Numbered from the stretch's first letter, positions 19,147 through 28,165 are shown. The stretch is DNA of 64,000 nucleotides from Dokdonella_A sp963775445 (GCA_963775445.1 CAVZIT010000006.1:124001-188000), one strand, 5' to 3'. A program made the numbers and translations. The notes: a model not told the origin generated them from the sequence alone.

Positions 19147-20265
19147 GTGAGTTTCGATATCAGCTATTGGATAGAAAAGCTGCGTCCCGCCGTGGCCCAT
19201 TTGCCCGAATGGATCAAACGACCGCTTCGAGCCTGTGTGATCGGATATGCGTCGAAGGCGCTGCTTGACGACAATGCAACTGAGGATGCCAGCTACGCAT
19301 CGCGCATTGCCCAAGAAAGACGGATTTTTGACAGTCAGGTCGAGGTGCATGACTTGCCGCCGATTTTTCATTATTGGTCGAACAAATGGCTACGACCGCG
19401 GTTGGAGCTATTCGGATTCTCGAATCCGGACGAGTTCTTCGCCCTGTACCTCGAACGCACGCGAACCGATGCTGCGCGAGAGATCCGGGTAGCCAGCCTC
19501 GGCTGCGGTAACTGCGATACCGAGGTGCGCGTCGCGCAGATTCTGGCTGGTCGCGGCGTTCGCGATTTCATCATCGATTGCATCGACATCAATGAAACCA
19601 TGCTCGAACGCGGTCGCTCCCTTGCTGCTGAGGTCGGTGTCGGGGAGCACATCGTTCCGACGATCGCCGACTTCAACGCTTGGTGCCCGATCCGCGCCTA
19701 CGATGCGATCATGGTCAATCAGAGCCTTCACCATGTCACCGCTCTTGAGGATGTTTTTGCGGCCATCGAAGCGGCGCTGACCACCGATGGCCGATTCATC
19801 ACCTCGGACATGATTGGCCGCAACGGCCACATGCGCTGGCCCGAGGCGATGGCCATCGTCCACGAGTTCTGGGGCGAGCTTCCCGACGGCTATCGCTGGA
19901 ACCGGCAACTCAGGCGTCACGAGGAACTGCTCCAGGACTGGGACTGCTCGAAAGAAGGTTTCGAAGGCATCCGCGCGCAGGACATCCTGCCGTTGCTCGT
20001 GCAACATTTCGATTTCGAGCTGTTCCTGCCGTACGGCAACCTCATCGATCCCTTCATCGATCGGGCCTTCGGTCCCAATTTTGATGCGAACGCCGACTGG
20101 GATCGGGAATTCATCGATCGCGTGCACGCGCGCGATGAAGCGGAGCTGCAGGCAGGGAACATCAAGCCCACGCACATGATGGCCGTAATGCGCAAGCGGG
20201 GGTATCGCGGCGAGTACCGATATCGAGCCGGACTCGACGCTCGTTCATGCATCAGGAATAGCTAG
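19147..20265 (+). CDS. class I SAM-dependent methyltransferase
   Basis: 372 residues from a GTG start. Motif I VASLGCGNCDTEVRVAQIL, acidic DCIDINETMLERG and YDAIMVNQSLHHVTALEDVF define a Rossmann methyltransferase with an extra N-terminal region of about 110 residues. AT-rich sequence in the 236-bp gap just upstream (TTGATT, TAATAT around 19112-19133) may hold a promoter. The gene ends 3 bp before the MBOAT start, so the pair is probably co-translated. Substrate unknown; context suggests a glycan or lipid. Confidence 0.85.
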   Translation: MSFDISYWIEKLRPAVAHLPEWIKRPLRACVIGYASKALLDDNATEDASYASRIAQERRIFDSQVEVHDLPPIFHYWSNKWLRPRLELFGFSNPDEFFALYLERTRTDAAREIRVASLGCGNCDTEVRVAQILAGRGVRDFIIDCIDINETMLERGRSLAAEVGVGEHIVPTIADFNAWCPIRAYDAIMVNQSLHHVTALEDVFAAIEAALTTDGRFITSDMIGRNGHMRWPEAMAIVHEFWGELPDGYRWNRQLRRHEELLQDWDCSKEGFEGIRAQDILPLLVQHFDFELFLPYGNLIDPFIDRAFGPNFDANADWDREFIDRVHARDEAELQAGNIKPTHMMAVMRKRGYRGEYRYRAGLDARSCIRNS

Positions 20266-20268
20266 GAC

Positions 20269-21672
20269 GTGCTGTTCACCTCGTTGCATTTCGTCGTCTT
20301 CTTTATCGTCGTTCTTGCGCTGAACCAGTCGCTTAGGCGCTGGCCGGTCGCGCAGAAGCTCATGCTGCTCACTGCGAGTTATTACTTCTACGGCCAGTGG
20401 CAATGGAGTTATCTGCTGCTCGTGTGGTTCTCGACCGTGGTCGATTACGGAATCGGCTTGCGGCTTGCGCATACCATGCATCCGAAGCGACTCGTCGCGA
20501 TCAGCGTCGTCGTCAACCTTGGCTTTTTGGCGATTTTCAAGTACGCCAACTGGGCCATCGCGACGTTCAATGGCGGCGCGCAGGTGCTCGGCAGCGCGAT
20601 ACATCTCACGCCCCTCGACGTACTGCTGCCGGTAGGCATCTCGTTCTATACGTTCCAGAGTCTCTCGTACACGATCGATGTGTATCGCGGCGTCATGCAG
20701 CCGCGCAGGAATGCGCTCGATTATGCGCTGGCGGTCGCGTTCTTTCCGCAACTCGAAGCCGGTCCGATCGTGCGCGCTCGTGAGTTCTTCGGCGAATTGG
20801 ACGGCGACCGTTTCGTGGGCTTCGCGAACGTGCAGCGCGCCCTCGTCCTGATCGCACTCGGGTACGTCAAGAAACTCGTGTTCGCCGACAACCTTGCGCT
20901 GATCGTCGATCCCGTTTTCGACCATCCGGCGGCACACGGGTTCTGGGACACCTTGCTCGGCGTCTACGCATTCGCATTCCAGATCTACTGCGACTTCTCC
21001 GGCTACACCGACATCGCGACCGGATGCGCGCTCCTGCTTGGCATCCGCTTTCCGCAAAACTTCAACTATCCCTATGTCGCGCAAAGCGTGCGGGATTTCT
21101 GGCGGCGTTGGCACATGACGCTGTCGCGCTGGCTGCGCGACTACCTATACATTTCCCTCGGAGGAAACCGCAAAGGCCGCGCGCGAACTTACGCGAATCT
21201 CATGATCACGATGCTGCTCGGCGGCCTGTGGCACGGAGCGAGCTGGAACTTCGTGATCTGGGGCGGGTTACACGGGTTTTATCTCGCCTTCGAACGGGCC
21301 GTTCTGCTGCCTTGGCCATGGTGGCGAGCCGACAATTTCGGGATGCGCATCGTGCGCGTCATCATCACCTTTCATCTGGTGTGCTTCGCGTGGATCTTTT
21401 TCCGCGCGCACACATTCGATGCAAGCGGCGCGATACTCTCGAATCTCGCGCATCCGGACATCGCCACGTTTTCATCGCCACGCCATCTCGGCATCGTACT
21501 GTTGCTTGCAGCGCTGTTCGCGGCGCAGCTTGTCGGCAATTACGGTCGACTAAAGGATCGGCTCGCCGATAGCACCGGCCCGTTGTTTCCTGCCGCCATC
21601 GCAAGCGCGATCGTCGCGATCATCTGGTTCACGCCAGCGGCGACAATTCCGTTCATCTATTTTCAATTCTAG
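20269..21672 (+). CDS. MBOAT-family O-acyltransferase (AlgI-like)
   Basis: 467-residue integral membrane acyltransferase with many helices (MLFTSLHFVVFFIVVLALNQ at the start). The catalytic His is at residue 322 in GGLWHGASWNF, the same position number as in AlgI, with a second His at 335 in WGGLHGFYL; DFSGYTDIATG and VRDFWRRWHMTLSRWLRDY are family hallmarks. Such proteins pass acyl groups across the inner membrane to a periplasmic or extracellular polymer together with an SGNH partner, which is the next gene. GTG start right after the methyltransferase. Confidence 0.94.
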   Translation: MLFTSLHFVVFFIVVLALNQSLRRWPVAQKLMLLTASYYFYGQWQWSYLLLVWFSTVVDYGIGLRLAHTMHPKRLVAISVVVNLGFLAIFKYANWAIATFNGGAQVLGSAIHLTPLDVLLPVGISFYTFQSLSYTIDVYRGVMQPRRNALDYALAVAFFPQLEAGPIVRAREFFGELDGDRFVGFANVQRALVLIALGYVKKLVFADNLALIVDPVFDHPAAHGFWDTLLGVYAFAFQIYCDFSGYTDIATGCALLLGIRFPQNFNYPYVAQSVRDFWRRWHMTLSRWLRDYLYISLGGNRKGRARTYANLMITMLLGGLWHGASWNFVIWGGLHGFYLAFERAVLLPWPWWRADNFGMRIVRVIITFHLVCFAWIFFRAHTFDASGAILSNLAHPDIATFSSPRHLGIVLLLAALFAAQLVGNYGRLKDRLADSTGPLFPAAIASAIVAIIWFTPAATIPFIYFQF

Positions 21673-21706
21673 CGATCTTCCGCGATCACTCGAATCAGGA
21701 GCGGCC

Positions 21707-22885
21707 GTGGATGACCACAGGTCTCATATGAGGAAAAGGATACTCCGACTGCTGGCGCCGCTCGCGCTCGTACTGCTCGCCGAAGCGGCATTCCAGACTG
21801 GCGTCTGGGAACCGCTGGCCAGGCCGCAGAGCCACGCGGGAACGAGCGTGCGCTTGAAACACGCGCTGCTCGACCCGGACATTCCACACATCGATTTCGT
21901 CACGCTCGGCAGTTCGCGACCCGAATACGGCATCGATCATGCACTGCTCGCCAGCGACGCACGAATGCATGGCTTCGTGCACGCCGATCTCAGCTTGCCG
22001 GGCTCGCACTGGATGACGGTCGGCATCCTGACGCGCTGGCTCGCTCGCCATCATCCAGAGATACGCGGCGGCGTCATTGCGCTGTCGATCCAGGACTTCC
22101 AGTCTGCGGGCAACGGCGATTACGAACTCGGCATCGTCTACCCGTTCCATGCCCTTTCGGATATTCCGTGGATGGCCGCGCATGTTCCGTTCGAGCACGA
22201 CGACATCGCGAGCTGGGGTACATGGTCGGCGCTCGTGCAATGGCGCGAGGACATCCGCGATTTCGTCTCCAATCCTTCAAAGCGTTTTGCCTCGCTCGCC
22301 TGGTGGAAGACCAACCGCCCACCCGCGCGTACGCTGTTCGGCGATCCGATGCCCAATGGCGACATGTGCGCGTTCGGAGTCGATTCACCCGCCGCCTGCG
22401 AGCGCGTCGCGGTGGCGGGCACGTCGAAAGCAAAGAGACTCGTGCGCCAGTGCGCCCAAATATCATCGTCCGCCGCGAACGCGACGGCTTTGCAGGCAGC
22501 GATGCAGCAGGCGTCGCTGTCGGAATCTCTCGAGCGCATTCGCAGCCTCGTGCAGGCGCAATTGCACGCGGTACCTTGGAAGCTCGCGCCGGTCGTCGTC
22601 CTGATGCCGATGCCGCGTATCTGGACCGAGCACGCGCTCCCGCCCGGTCTGCACTCCTGGGCTCTCGGGGTACTGCAGCCCCTGGCGGACGAACGCAGCA
22701 TTCGCCTGATCGACGCGACCGACTTCTTCGCGCACGACCCCGATGGCTCCTGCGCGGACTATTTCGACTTCTATCACGAAAGTGCCGAAGGTCGTGAACG
22801 CTTCACACACTGGCTGCTGCCGCAACTCGAGGCGATGCTCTATGCTCGGTCCGCGATGCATGTCGATCCGATGACCGTTCGCTGA
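21707..22885 (+). CDS. SGNH-hydrolase-like periplasmic partner of the MBOAT protein
   Basis: 392 residues: a short basic N-terminus and one hydrophobic segment (about 11-25), then a periplasmic domain. VTLGSSRPEYGID around residue 70 looks like the nucleophile block (GSSR), and DYFDFYHES supplies the D-x-x-H pair at 354/357, both as in DltD/AlgJ-type SGNH proteins. The GTG at 21707 is preferred because AGGAG lies 5 bp upstream; ATG at 21728 is the alternative. TGATG overlap with the next gene. Function inferred as final acyl transfer to the acceptor glycan. Confidence 0.7.
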   Translation: MDDHRSHMRKRILRLLAPLALVLLAEAAFQTGVWEPLARPQSHAGTSVRLKHALLDPDIPHIDFVTLGSSRPEYGIDHALLASDARMHGFVHADLSLPGSHWMTVGILTRWLARHHPEIRGGVIALSIQDFQSAGNGDYELGIVYPFHALSDIPWMAAHVPFEHDDIASWGTWSALVQWREDIRDFVSNPSKRFASLAWWKTNRPPARTLFGDPMPNGDMCAFGVDSPAACERVAVAGTSKAKRLVRQCAQISSSAANATALQAAMQQASLSESLERIRSLVQAQLHAVPWKLAPVVVLMPMPRIWTEHALPPGLHSWALGVLQPLADERSIRLIDATDFFAHDPDGSCADYFDFYHESAEGRERFTHWLLPQLEAMLYARSAMHVDPMTVR

Positions 22886-23997
22886 TGCAATTCCCCGACA
22901 TTCGCCTTCGGCGTCCGAAAACGCTGGCCCAGGGACTGGCTCAGCCCGAAGACAATTTTCTGCTGCTGCGCCTCGTCGCCGCTGCCCTGGTCATTTACGG
23001 TCACGGTTACGCGATCATGGTTCACAAGGGTCCGCCTGAGGTATTCCATGCACTGCACTGGGGTGTGTACTCGGGCGCGATGGCGGTCGATGCATTCTTC
23101 GTCATCAGCGGTTTTCTCGTGACCGGCAGTTTCTTGCGTCGACGCCATCTTCCGGCGTTTCTCTGGGCCCGCACCTTGCGCCTCGTTCCGGCGTACCTGG
23201 CGTGCCTCGTCCTGAGCGCATACGTGCTCGGTGGCATCTTCACGACACTTCCCACGGTCGATTTCCTGCTGCATCCGCAGACGCGCGACTACGTGTTCAC
23301 GAACTTGCATTTCGGGACCACGATGGCGTGGAAGCTTCCGGGCGTGTTCGTCGACAATCCGCGCCGAGCGACGATCAATGGCTCGCTCTGGACCTTGCCT
23401 GCCGAGGTGCGCATGTACCTGTGGGTCGCCCTGGTCGGCACGCTCGGCATCCTGTCGCGTCGTGCCTATTGCAACGCGCTGCTTGCCGGATTGTTCGTGC
23501 TCGGCCTCATCGCGCCGCATTATCTCCTGATGACACCGGTCTCGACTTTCGTGCGGCTGGCCGGTTTCTTCGCGCTCGGCGCAGCATGCTATGTCAATCG
23601 CGACATCGTCCCGGTGCACGGGGCCATCGTCGCAGCGCTGGCGGTACTCGCCTGGCTGCTGAGAAGCAGCGCGGTGTACCCTTATGTGTTCGGTCTGACC
23701 GAAGCGGCGTTCGTATTCTGGTTTGCGTATGCAACGCGCTGGCATGGCTGGAATCGTTTTGGCGACTATTCCTACGGGCTCTATCTGTGGGGCTTTCCGG
23801 TTCAGCAAACGGTTGCTCACGCATGGCCGACGCTCGCACCCGTCACGAACGCCGCGGTCAGCCTGCCGCTAGCGCTGCTGATCGCAATGCTTTCGTGGCG
23901 TTTCATCGAAAAGCCCGCGCTGCGACTCAAATCGCTGCCGCAACGCATCCTTGCCGGATCGCGGTCGCACCGCGCGGCCGAATGCCCCGAGCAATGA
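22885..23997 (+). CDS. acyltransferase 3 (OafA/YrhL-like) membrane protein
   Basis: 370 residues, about ten transmembrane helices. Family motifs: a histidine-containing first helix region (LVIYGHGYAIM), AVDAFFVISGFLVTGSFLRR, ARTLRLVPAYLACL, NGSLWTLPAEVRMYL, and the C-terminal SYGLYLWGFPVQQ and WRFIEKPAL. These enzymes O-acylate LPS, exopolysaccharide or peptidoglycan. Having both an MBOAT and an acyltransferase-3 protein in one cluster suggests more than one acyl decoration on the same surface glycan. Confidence 0.92.
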   Translation: MQFPDIRLRRPKTLAQGLAQPEDNFLLLRLVAAALVIYGHGYAIMVHKGPPEVFHALHWGVYSGAMAVDAFFVISGFLVTGSFLRRRHLPAFLWARTLRLVPAYLACLVLSAYVLGGIFTTLPTVDFLLHPQTRDYVFTNLHFGTTMAWKLPGVFVDNPRRATINGSLWTLPAEVRMYLWVALVGTLGILSRRAYCNALLAGLFVLGLIAPHYLLMTPVSTFVRLAGFFALGAACYVNRDIVPVHGAIVAALAVLAWLLRSSAVYPYVFGLTEAAFVFWFAYATRWHGWNRFGDYSYGLYLWGFPVQQTVAHAWPTLAPVTNAAVSLPLALLIAMLSWRFIEKPALRLKSLPQRILAGSRSHRAAECPEQ

Positions 23998-24233
23998 CGC
24001 TCGTTGCGGATGATCGATTCGCAGGCCGGTGTATTCGCCGGTCATCGCACCCCTCTCCCCGCCAGGAGCTTCGTGCGCTCCTTCTGCACGACGTGCAGGA
24101 TGCGGGATCGTCCGGCGTTGCGTTGCAGGCGACGAAGTACGCGCCTCGTGCCGCCATGTCGCGAACGAGCCTCTGCGCAGAGAGACCCGGCTTGCGACGC
24201 ACGGGCAAGGCGCCGGACAGCGGTGAGACGGGC

Positions 24234-24924
24234 TCAGCCGCGACCCTGCTCGGCCAACGTGAGCGCGACCTTGTCGCGTAGGTACACCGGCAGCGCGTCT
24301 TCGGCGGCAACGCCTTCGCCACGGCGGGCACGCGGTTCGGCGAGACGCGCGACTGCGGCGGCTTGCGGATAGCGATTCGCATCGCACCAGCGCGGCGCCG
24401 TGGGCAGGAGCGGCGCAAGGACTTTGGCATAGGTAGCCCAGCCACTGCCGATCACGTTCCACGCGTCGCGTCGCGGAAGCTCGAGCGCGCTGGCGACGCC
24501 GACGCTTTCCTCGCCGATCGGCGCGACGAGACCGTCTTCGCCGCGCGCGAAGCAGCCCGCATAGACTTCACCCATGCGCGCATCGATCACGGCCAGTATC
24601 GCAGCGTCGTCGTCCGGCGCATCCATGGCAAGCGCCGCCAGCGACGAGATCGTGACGACCGGGATATCCAGCGCCAGTGCGATGCCTTGTGCGGCAGAGA
24701 TGGCGAGACGCACGCCAGTGAATGCGCCGGGACCGCAGACCGACCGCGATCGCATCGAGGGCGCTGCGTCCGATGCCCGCCTCCTCGAGCAAGGCGTCGC
24801 ACATCGGCAGCAGCAATTGCGCATGGCGCCGCGGTGCAAGCTCGCCGCGCACGAGCAAGCTTGCGCCGGACAGCAACGCGGCCGAGCACGATTCGGTGGA
24901 CGTTTCGATTGCGAGAATGTTCAT
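24234..24924 (-). pseudogene. tsaB: tRNA threonylcarbamoyladenosine synthesis protein TsaB, frameshifted
   Basis: Partner of TsaD in making t6A37 of ANN-decoding tRNAs, essential in most bacteria. The first frame encodes MNILAIETSTESCSAALL to SALDAIAVG, then breaks; the next frame continues with GPGAFTGVRLAISAAQGIAL, VVTISSLAALAM and VIDARMGEVYAGCF to the C-terminus. Removing one base at 24737 (A on +, T in the coding strand) joins VG to a normal R-GPGAFTG motif. All else is conserved and full length (about 230 residues), so a sequencing error is more likely than a true pseudogene. A GTG at 24930 is an alternative start. Confidence 0.88.
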
Positions 24925-25115
24925 CGCCACGATTGTAGCCCGCGGCGTCGCCGCGATCGCCGATTCTGGCCCGACGACGCATCTTCACAGCGCGCGGCGG
25001 ACCGTGTGCGTGGCGCGGCAGGTCATCGCGTCGGGCGCCCTGACGCCAGGCGAATGGCTCGCAGTGTCTTTTCCCGTCGCCTCCAGCAGATTGCGGAAGA
25101 TCTTTTTCGACCGCA

Positions 25116-25167
25116 TATAAACCTTCGCGCATCTTCCGGCATCAGAGCCAGGAGCCATCTGCCGGAA
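25116..25167 (+). promoter_or_regulatory. possible promoter and 5' UTR hairpin of the DUF4097 gene
   Basis: TATAAA at 25116-25121 may be a -10 box, with TTGCGG at 25091-25096 as a weak -35 at a long 19-bp spacing. Downstream, TTCCGGCA (25134-25141) and TGCCGGAA (25160-25167) form a perfect 8-bp stem; the GGAA of the second arm is also the best ribosome binding site for the ATG at 25176, so the hairpin could mask it. Tentative. Confidence 0.3.
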
Positions 25168-25175
25168 ACTCCATC

Positions 25176-26000
25176 ATGCGCATCTTCCTGTTGCTGTTTG
25201 GTCTGATCCCGGCGCTTGCCGCCGCCAATGAATGTCGTTTCAGCGCGGCACACGACTTCGACGTCGATGCGGCCGGCCTGAAAACAATCGCGTTCAATCT
25301 GGGTTCCAGCGACATCTCGGTGGAGGGCGTCCCTGGTCTGGCAAGAATCGAAGTGCGCGCTCGCGCCTGCGCTTCGGTCGAGGGCTGGCTAAGTGATCTC
25401 GGCGTCGACCACGACCGCAGCGGCGATCGCCTGTCGATCACGCCGAAACAGGAGCACCGCAATGCCTGGCAATCGTCCGGCTCGAGCTATGCCTACATCG
25501 AGTTGCATGTGCGCGCGCCCGCAGCGCTCGCACTCGAAATCAGGAGTATTTCCGGCGATGCCAATGTTCGCAATGCCGCGATGCTGGCATTCGAGTCCGC
25601 GTCAGGCGACCTCGATGCGAAGCAGATTGCCGGAGAATTGACGATCGACGTCAGCTCCGGGGACGTCAAGGGCGATGCGATCGGGCGAGTCGAAGTGCAC
25701 CGCACGGCATCCGGCGACATTACCTTGCGCAACGTCGGCGGCGACGTGCGCATCGAGCGTTCGGGTTCAGGCGACCTGCAACTGAGCGATATCCGCGGCA
25801 ATGTCGATATCGGCAGTGTGGGTTCCGGCGACGTATCGGCGATCCATGTCGATCGCAACGTCACGGTAGGATCCGTTGGATCGGGCGACGTTTTTGCGAC
25901 GAGTATCGGGGGAGACTTCACTGTGCATGCGAGTGGCTCGGGCGACGTGCGCTATCACGACGTGCGAGGTAGCGTATCGGTACCGCGCGATAATGACTGA
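25176..26000 (+). CDS. secreted DUF4097/adhesin-like beta-repeat protein
   Basis: 274 residues: signal peptide MRIFLLLFGLIPALAAANE, then a beta-rich domain with at least seven SGD repeats about every 19-21 residues (ISGDANV, ASGDLDA, SSGDVKG, ASGDITL, GSGDLQL, GSGDVSA, GSGDVFA, GSGDVRY). This is the DUF4097 right-handed beta-helix pattern; members are exported or envelope-associated with no defined activity. Diverges from tsaB, alone in its transcription unit. No catalytic residues recognised. Confidence 0.85.
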   Translation: MRIFLLLFGLIPALAAANECRFSAAHDFDVDAAGLKTIAFNLGSSDISVEGVPGLARIEVRARACASVEGWLSDLGVDHDRSGDRLSITPKQEHRNAWQSSGSSYAYIELHVRAPAALALEIRSISGDANVRNAAMLAFESASGDLDAKQIAGELTIDVSSGDVKGDAIGRVEVHRTASGDITLRNVGGDVRIERSGSGDLQLSDIRGNVDIGSVGSGDVSAIHVDRNVTVGSVGSGDVFATSIGGDFTVHASGSGDVRYHDVRGSVSVPRDND

Positions 26001-26146
26001 GAGTGCGATTCTCGTGTCCTTGAATCTGATCGAAGATGGAATACCAGCGGCCGGATAAATTGACCGGCTTGCGTCTCGCGATGCTTGCACTTCAGAGTTG
26101 ATTCCGGAACTGCGCATTTTGCTTTGTTGTGGAGGCAGGTTGCGCG

Positions 26147-26593
26147 TTACAAATCAGTTTGCGGCGGGTAGATCAGGCGCTCAATCGCGAACGGCAGGTA
26201 GCGCCTTGCGAACACCGGGTGCGCAAGCTTGAGAATCTGCACGGCTTTTGTCTTGCTCTCGTCGTCGGGCGCGTAGACGAACAGGAACGCTCCGCCACGA
26301 CGCGCGAGCTTGAGATCATCGTCGATGTACCCCTGCTCGGTGCCGGCGATCTTGGCGATCTCCTTCGCGACGGTATCGATCCAGCCCGGTTCGTGCTCCT
26401 TCTCGACATTGTTGACCACGAACCAGCCAGCCGCCGAACGCACGTCCTCGCGCGCGAAATCCGCCTCGAGGAAACGCTGCTCGGCCTGCTTTGCGTGCTC
26501 TTCGGTATCGAAGCCTGCGACGATGTAGTTCTTCGGATAGAACATGCCGAAGGACCTGTCGGCCTGCTTGAAGAAATCCCAATGCCCGTTCAT
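26147..26593 (-). CDS. conserved hypothetical protein, 148 residues
   Basis: Not recognised. The ATG at 26593 is chosen because AGGAGG lies 9 bp upstream; the frame is open to 26743 but those residues look random. Starts MNGHWDFFKQADRSFGMFYP and shows FDTEEHAKQAEQRFLEADFAREDV, a predicted helix-rich segment, then LKLARRGGAFLFVYAPDDE. No signal peptide or membrane segment. The pattern of alternating strands and helices suggests a ferredoxin-like or stress-protein-like fold, but this is a guess. Divergent from the ASRT-like gene. Confidence 0.7.
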   Translation of the reverse strand: MNGHWDFFKQADRSFGMFYPKNYIVAGFDTEEHAKQAEQRFLEADFAREDVRSAAGWFVVNNVEKEHEPGWIDTVAKEIAKIAGTEQGYIDDDLKLARRGGAFLFVYAPDDESKTKAVQILKLAHPVFARRYLPFAIERLIYPPQTDL

Positions 26594-26741
26594 ACCTTGC
26601 ACCCTCCTGGTTGCAGCCGGATCGGCTTCGTTGATGATTTTCAAGCCTGCGAGCTGGCTCGCGAGTAAACGAGACCCATGTTCAGCCGACGATGCGCTGA
26701 TGAGATCAAGATCCAGGTTGCGACTTGCAGCGGAGAGCGAC

Positions 26742-27116
26742 ATGGAAATCGGGAAGCGTCATTGGGCAATCGCGGAAGGCTACATTCCACCCGGCGGCGT
26801 CAACAGCGACGATCCGCGCTTCATGAGTCACGAAGCGGCATCCATCCTCAATGCCAACGATGCCGCGGCGGAAGTCTCGATCACGATTTACTTCAAGGAC
26901 CGCGAGCCGGCCGGCCCGTATCGCGTCAGCGTCCCGCCTCGGCGCACGTTGCATCTGCGTTTCAATGACCTTAGCGACCCGGAGCCGATTCCTGTCGATA
27001 CCGACTATTCGAGCGTATTCGAGTCGAGCCTGCCAATCGTGGTGCAGCACACACGTCTGGATTCGCGCCAGTCAGCGCTCGCATTGTTGAGCACGATCGC
27101 TTATTCGGGCGATTGA
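26742..27116 (+). CDS. Anabaena sensory rhodopsin transducer (ASRT)-like protein
   Basis: 124 residues, strongly resembling the soluble transducer that binds Anabaena sensory rhodopsin: WAIAEGYIPPGGV, FMSHEAASILNANDAAAEV, ITIYFKDREPAGPYRVSVP, RTLHLRFNDL, PIPVDTDYSSVFES and IVVQHTRLDSRQSALALLS. The family forms a tetramer of beta-sandwich subunits and is also found in many bacteria without rhodopsin. GGAGAG precedes the ATG at 26742. No rhodopsin or retinal gene is in the window, so the partner here is unknown. Confidence 0.88.
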   Translation: MEIGKRHWAIAEGYIPPGGVNSDDPRFMSHEAASILNANDAAAEVSITIYFKDREPAGPYRVSVPPRRTLHLRFNDLSDPEPIPVDTDYSSVFESSLPIVVQHTRLDSRQSALALLSTIAYSGD

Positions 27117-27179
27117 GCGGCTGCATCAGGCACCCTCGCTGACCTGGAATCCGCGACAGCTTCGAAGTTGATTCTCCGA

Positions 27180-27503
27180 TCACCAGGGCGGCAGCACATG
27201 TGCGCGCGCGAGAAAATCGGTCAGTGAGATCCCGATCAGCATCGCGAGCCACAAGAATCCAGCTGCCGAAGTCATGCGGGTCAGCACGCGCGCTTCGGTC
27301 TCGTGCATGAAGATCAACATCACCAGCAGGGTCTTCGCGACCGAAACTGCCATGTTGATGACGGTATTGAATGCACCGAGCTTGATGAACGCACTGCCCG
27401 CGGTCAATGCGAGGAGCGCGAGAAGCGCGGCCAGCACCCACAGGAAATGGCTGACCGGAGTGACCTCGGGGCGGCTGTCGGATGATTGCCTGGACTGGTT
27501 CAT
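27180..27503 (-). CDS. cytochrome c oxidase subunit IV family protein
   Basis: 107 residues with three hydrophobic helices (HFLWVLAALLALLALTAG, INMAVSVAKTLLVMLIFMH, LWLAMLIGISLTDFLA), the pattern of the small prokaryotic subunit IV of haem-copper oxidases. MHETEARVLTR between helices is typical. Last gene of the ACIII-oxidase operon; overlaps the subunit III gene by 4 bp. Confidence 0.88.
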   Translation of the reverse strand: MNQSRQSSDSRPEVTPVSHFLWVLAALLALLALTAGSAFIKLGAFNTVINMAVSVAKTLLVMLIFMHETEARVLTRMTSAAGFLWLAMLIGISLTDFLARAHVLPPW

Positions 27504-28165
27504 CCCGAACGCCCCACCAGGTAGATCACGGGATAAACGAACACCCAGACGATATCGACCAGGTGCCAGTACAACGCCACCAGCTCCAACGTCGTATAGC
27601 GTTTCGGACCGAACGTGCCGCGCGCCACGCGCACCGCAAGCACGAGAATCAGCGCGACGCCGACCATGACGTGCAACGAGTGGAATCCGGTGATGAAATA
27701 GTACAGACAGAAGAATAATTCGACTGCCCGCCCATTCGGTCCGCTGCGCAGGAAATCAATACCGGGGATCAGATGCTCGGTGTATTCCTTGTAATACTCG
27801 AATCCGTGCATGACGAGAAACGAGATGCCCAGTGCGGCCGTTCCGACCATCAGCCAGGTCGCCACGCGCCGATCGTCGAGCTTGATCGCGCGCACCGCGA
27901 GCGCAATCAGCGAACTGCTGATCAGCAGCACCGCCGTCTCGATCGTGCCGAGCACCACGTCGGTATGGCGACTGGCTTCGGCAAAGCCGTCCGGATACAG
28001 AATGCGACAGATCGTGTAGCTCGCGAACAGCACCCCGAAGAACATGATTTCGGTGGACAGGAAAATCCACATGCCGAATGTCGCGGCTTCGCGCTGCTGC
28101 ACCGTATCGCTGTACTGCTCCTCGAGCAGCCCGAGTTCCCGCATGTGCGCCGCATTTGCGCTCAT
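27500..28165 (-). CDS. ctaE: cytochrome c oxidase subunit III
   Basis: 221-residue membrane protein with five or more helices. Seen: FGMWIFLSTEIMFFGVLFASY (family helix with the lipid-contacting Glu), SSSLIALAVRAIKLDD, LVMHGFEYYKEYTEH and YFITGFHSLHVMVGV with the conserved His pair, ending YWHLVDIVWVFVYPVIYLVG. No catalytic metal sites; stabilises subunit I. Overlaps subunits I and IV by 4 bp each. Confidence 0.96.
   Translation of the reverse strand: MSANAAHMRELGLLEEQYSDTVQQREAATFGMWIFLSTEIMFFGVLFASYTICRILYPDGFAEASRHTDVVLGTIETAVLLISSSLIALAVRAIKLDDRRVATWLMVGTAALGISFLVMHGFEYYKEYTEHLIPGIDFLRSGPNGRAVELFFCLYYFITGFHSLHVMVGVALILVLAVRVARGTFGPKRYTTLELVALYWHLVDIVWVFVYPVIYLVGRSG

Noticed and set aside
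21707..22885. sulfatase or phosphatase as identity for the MBOAT partner
   Set aside because: No metal-binding motif of those families; GSSR near the N-terminus and D-x-x-H near the C-terminus fit SGNH.
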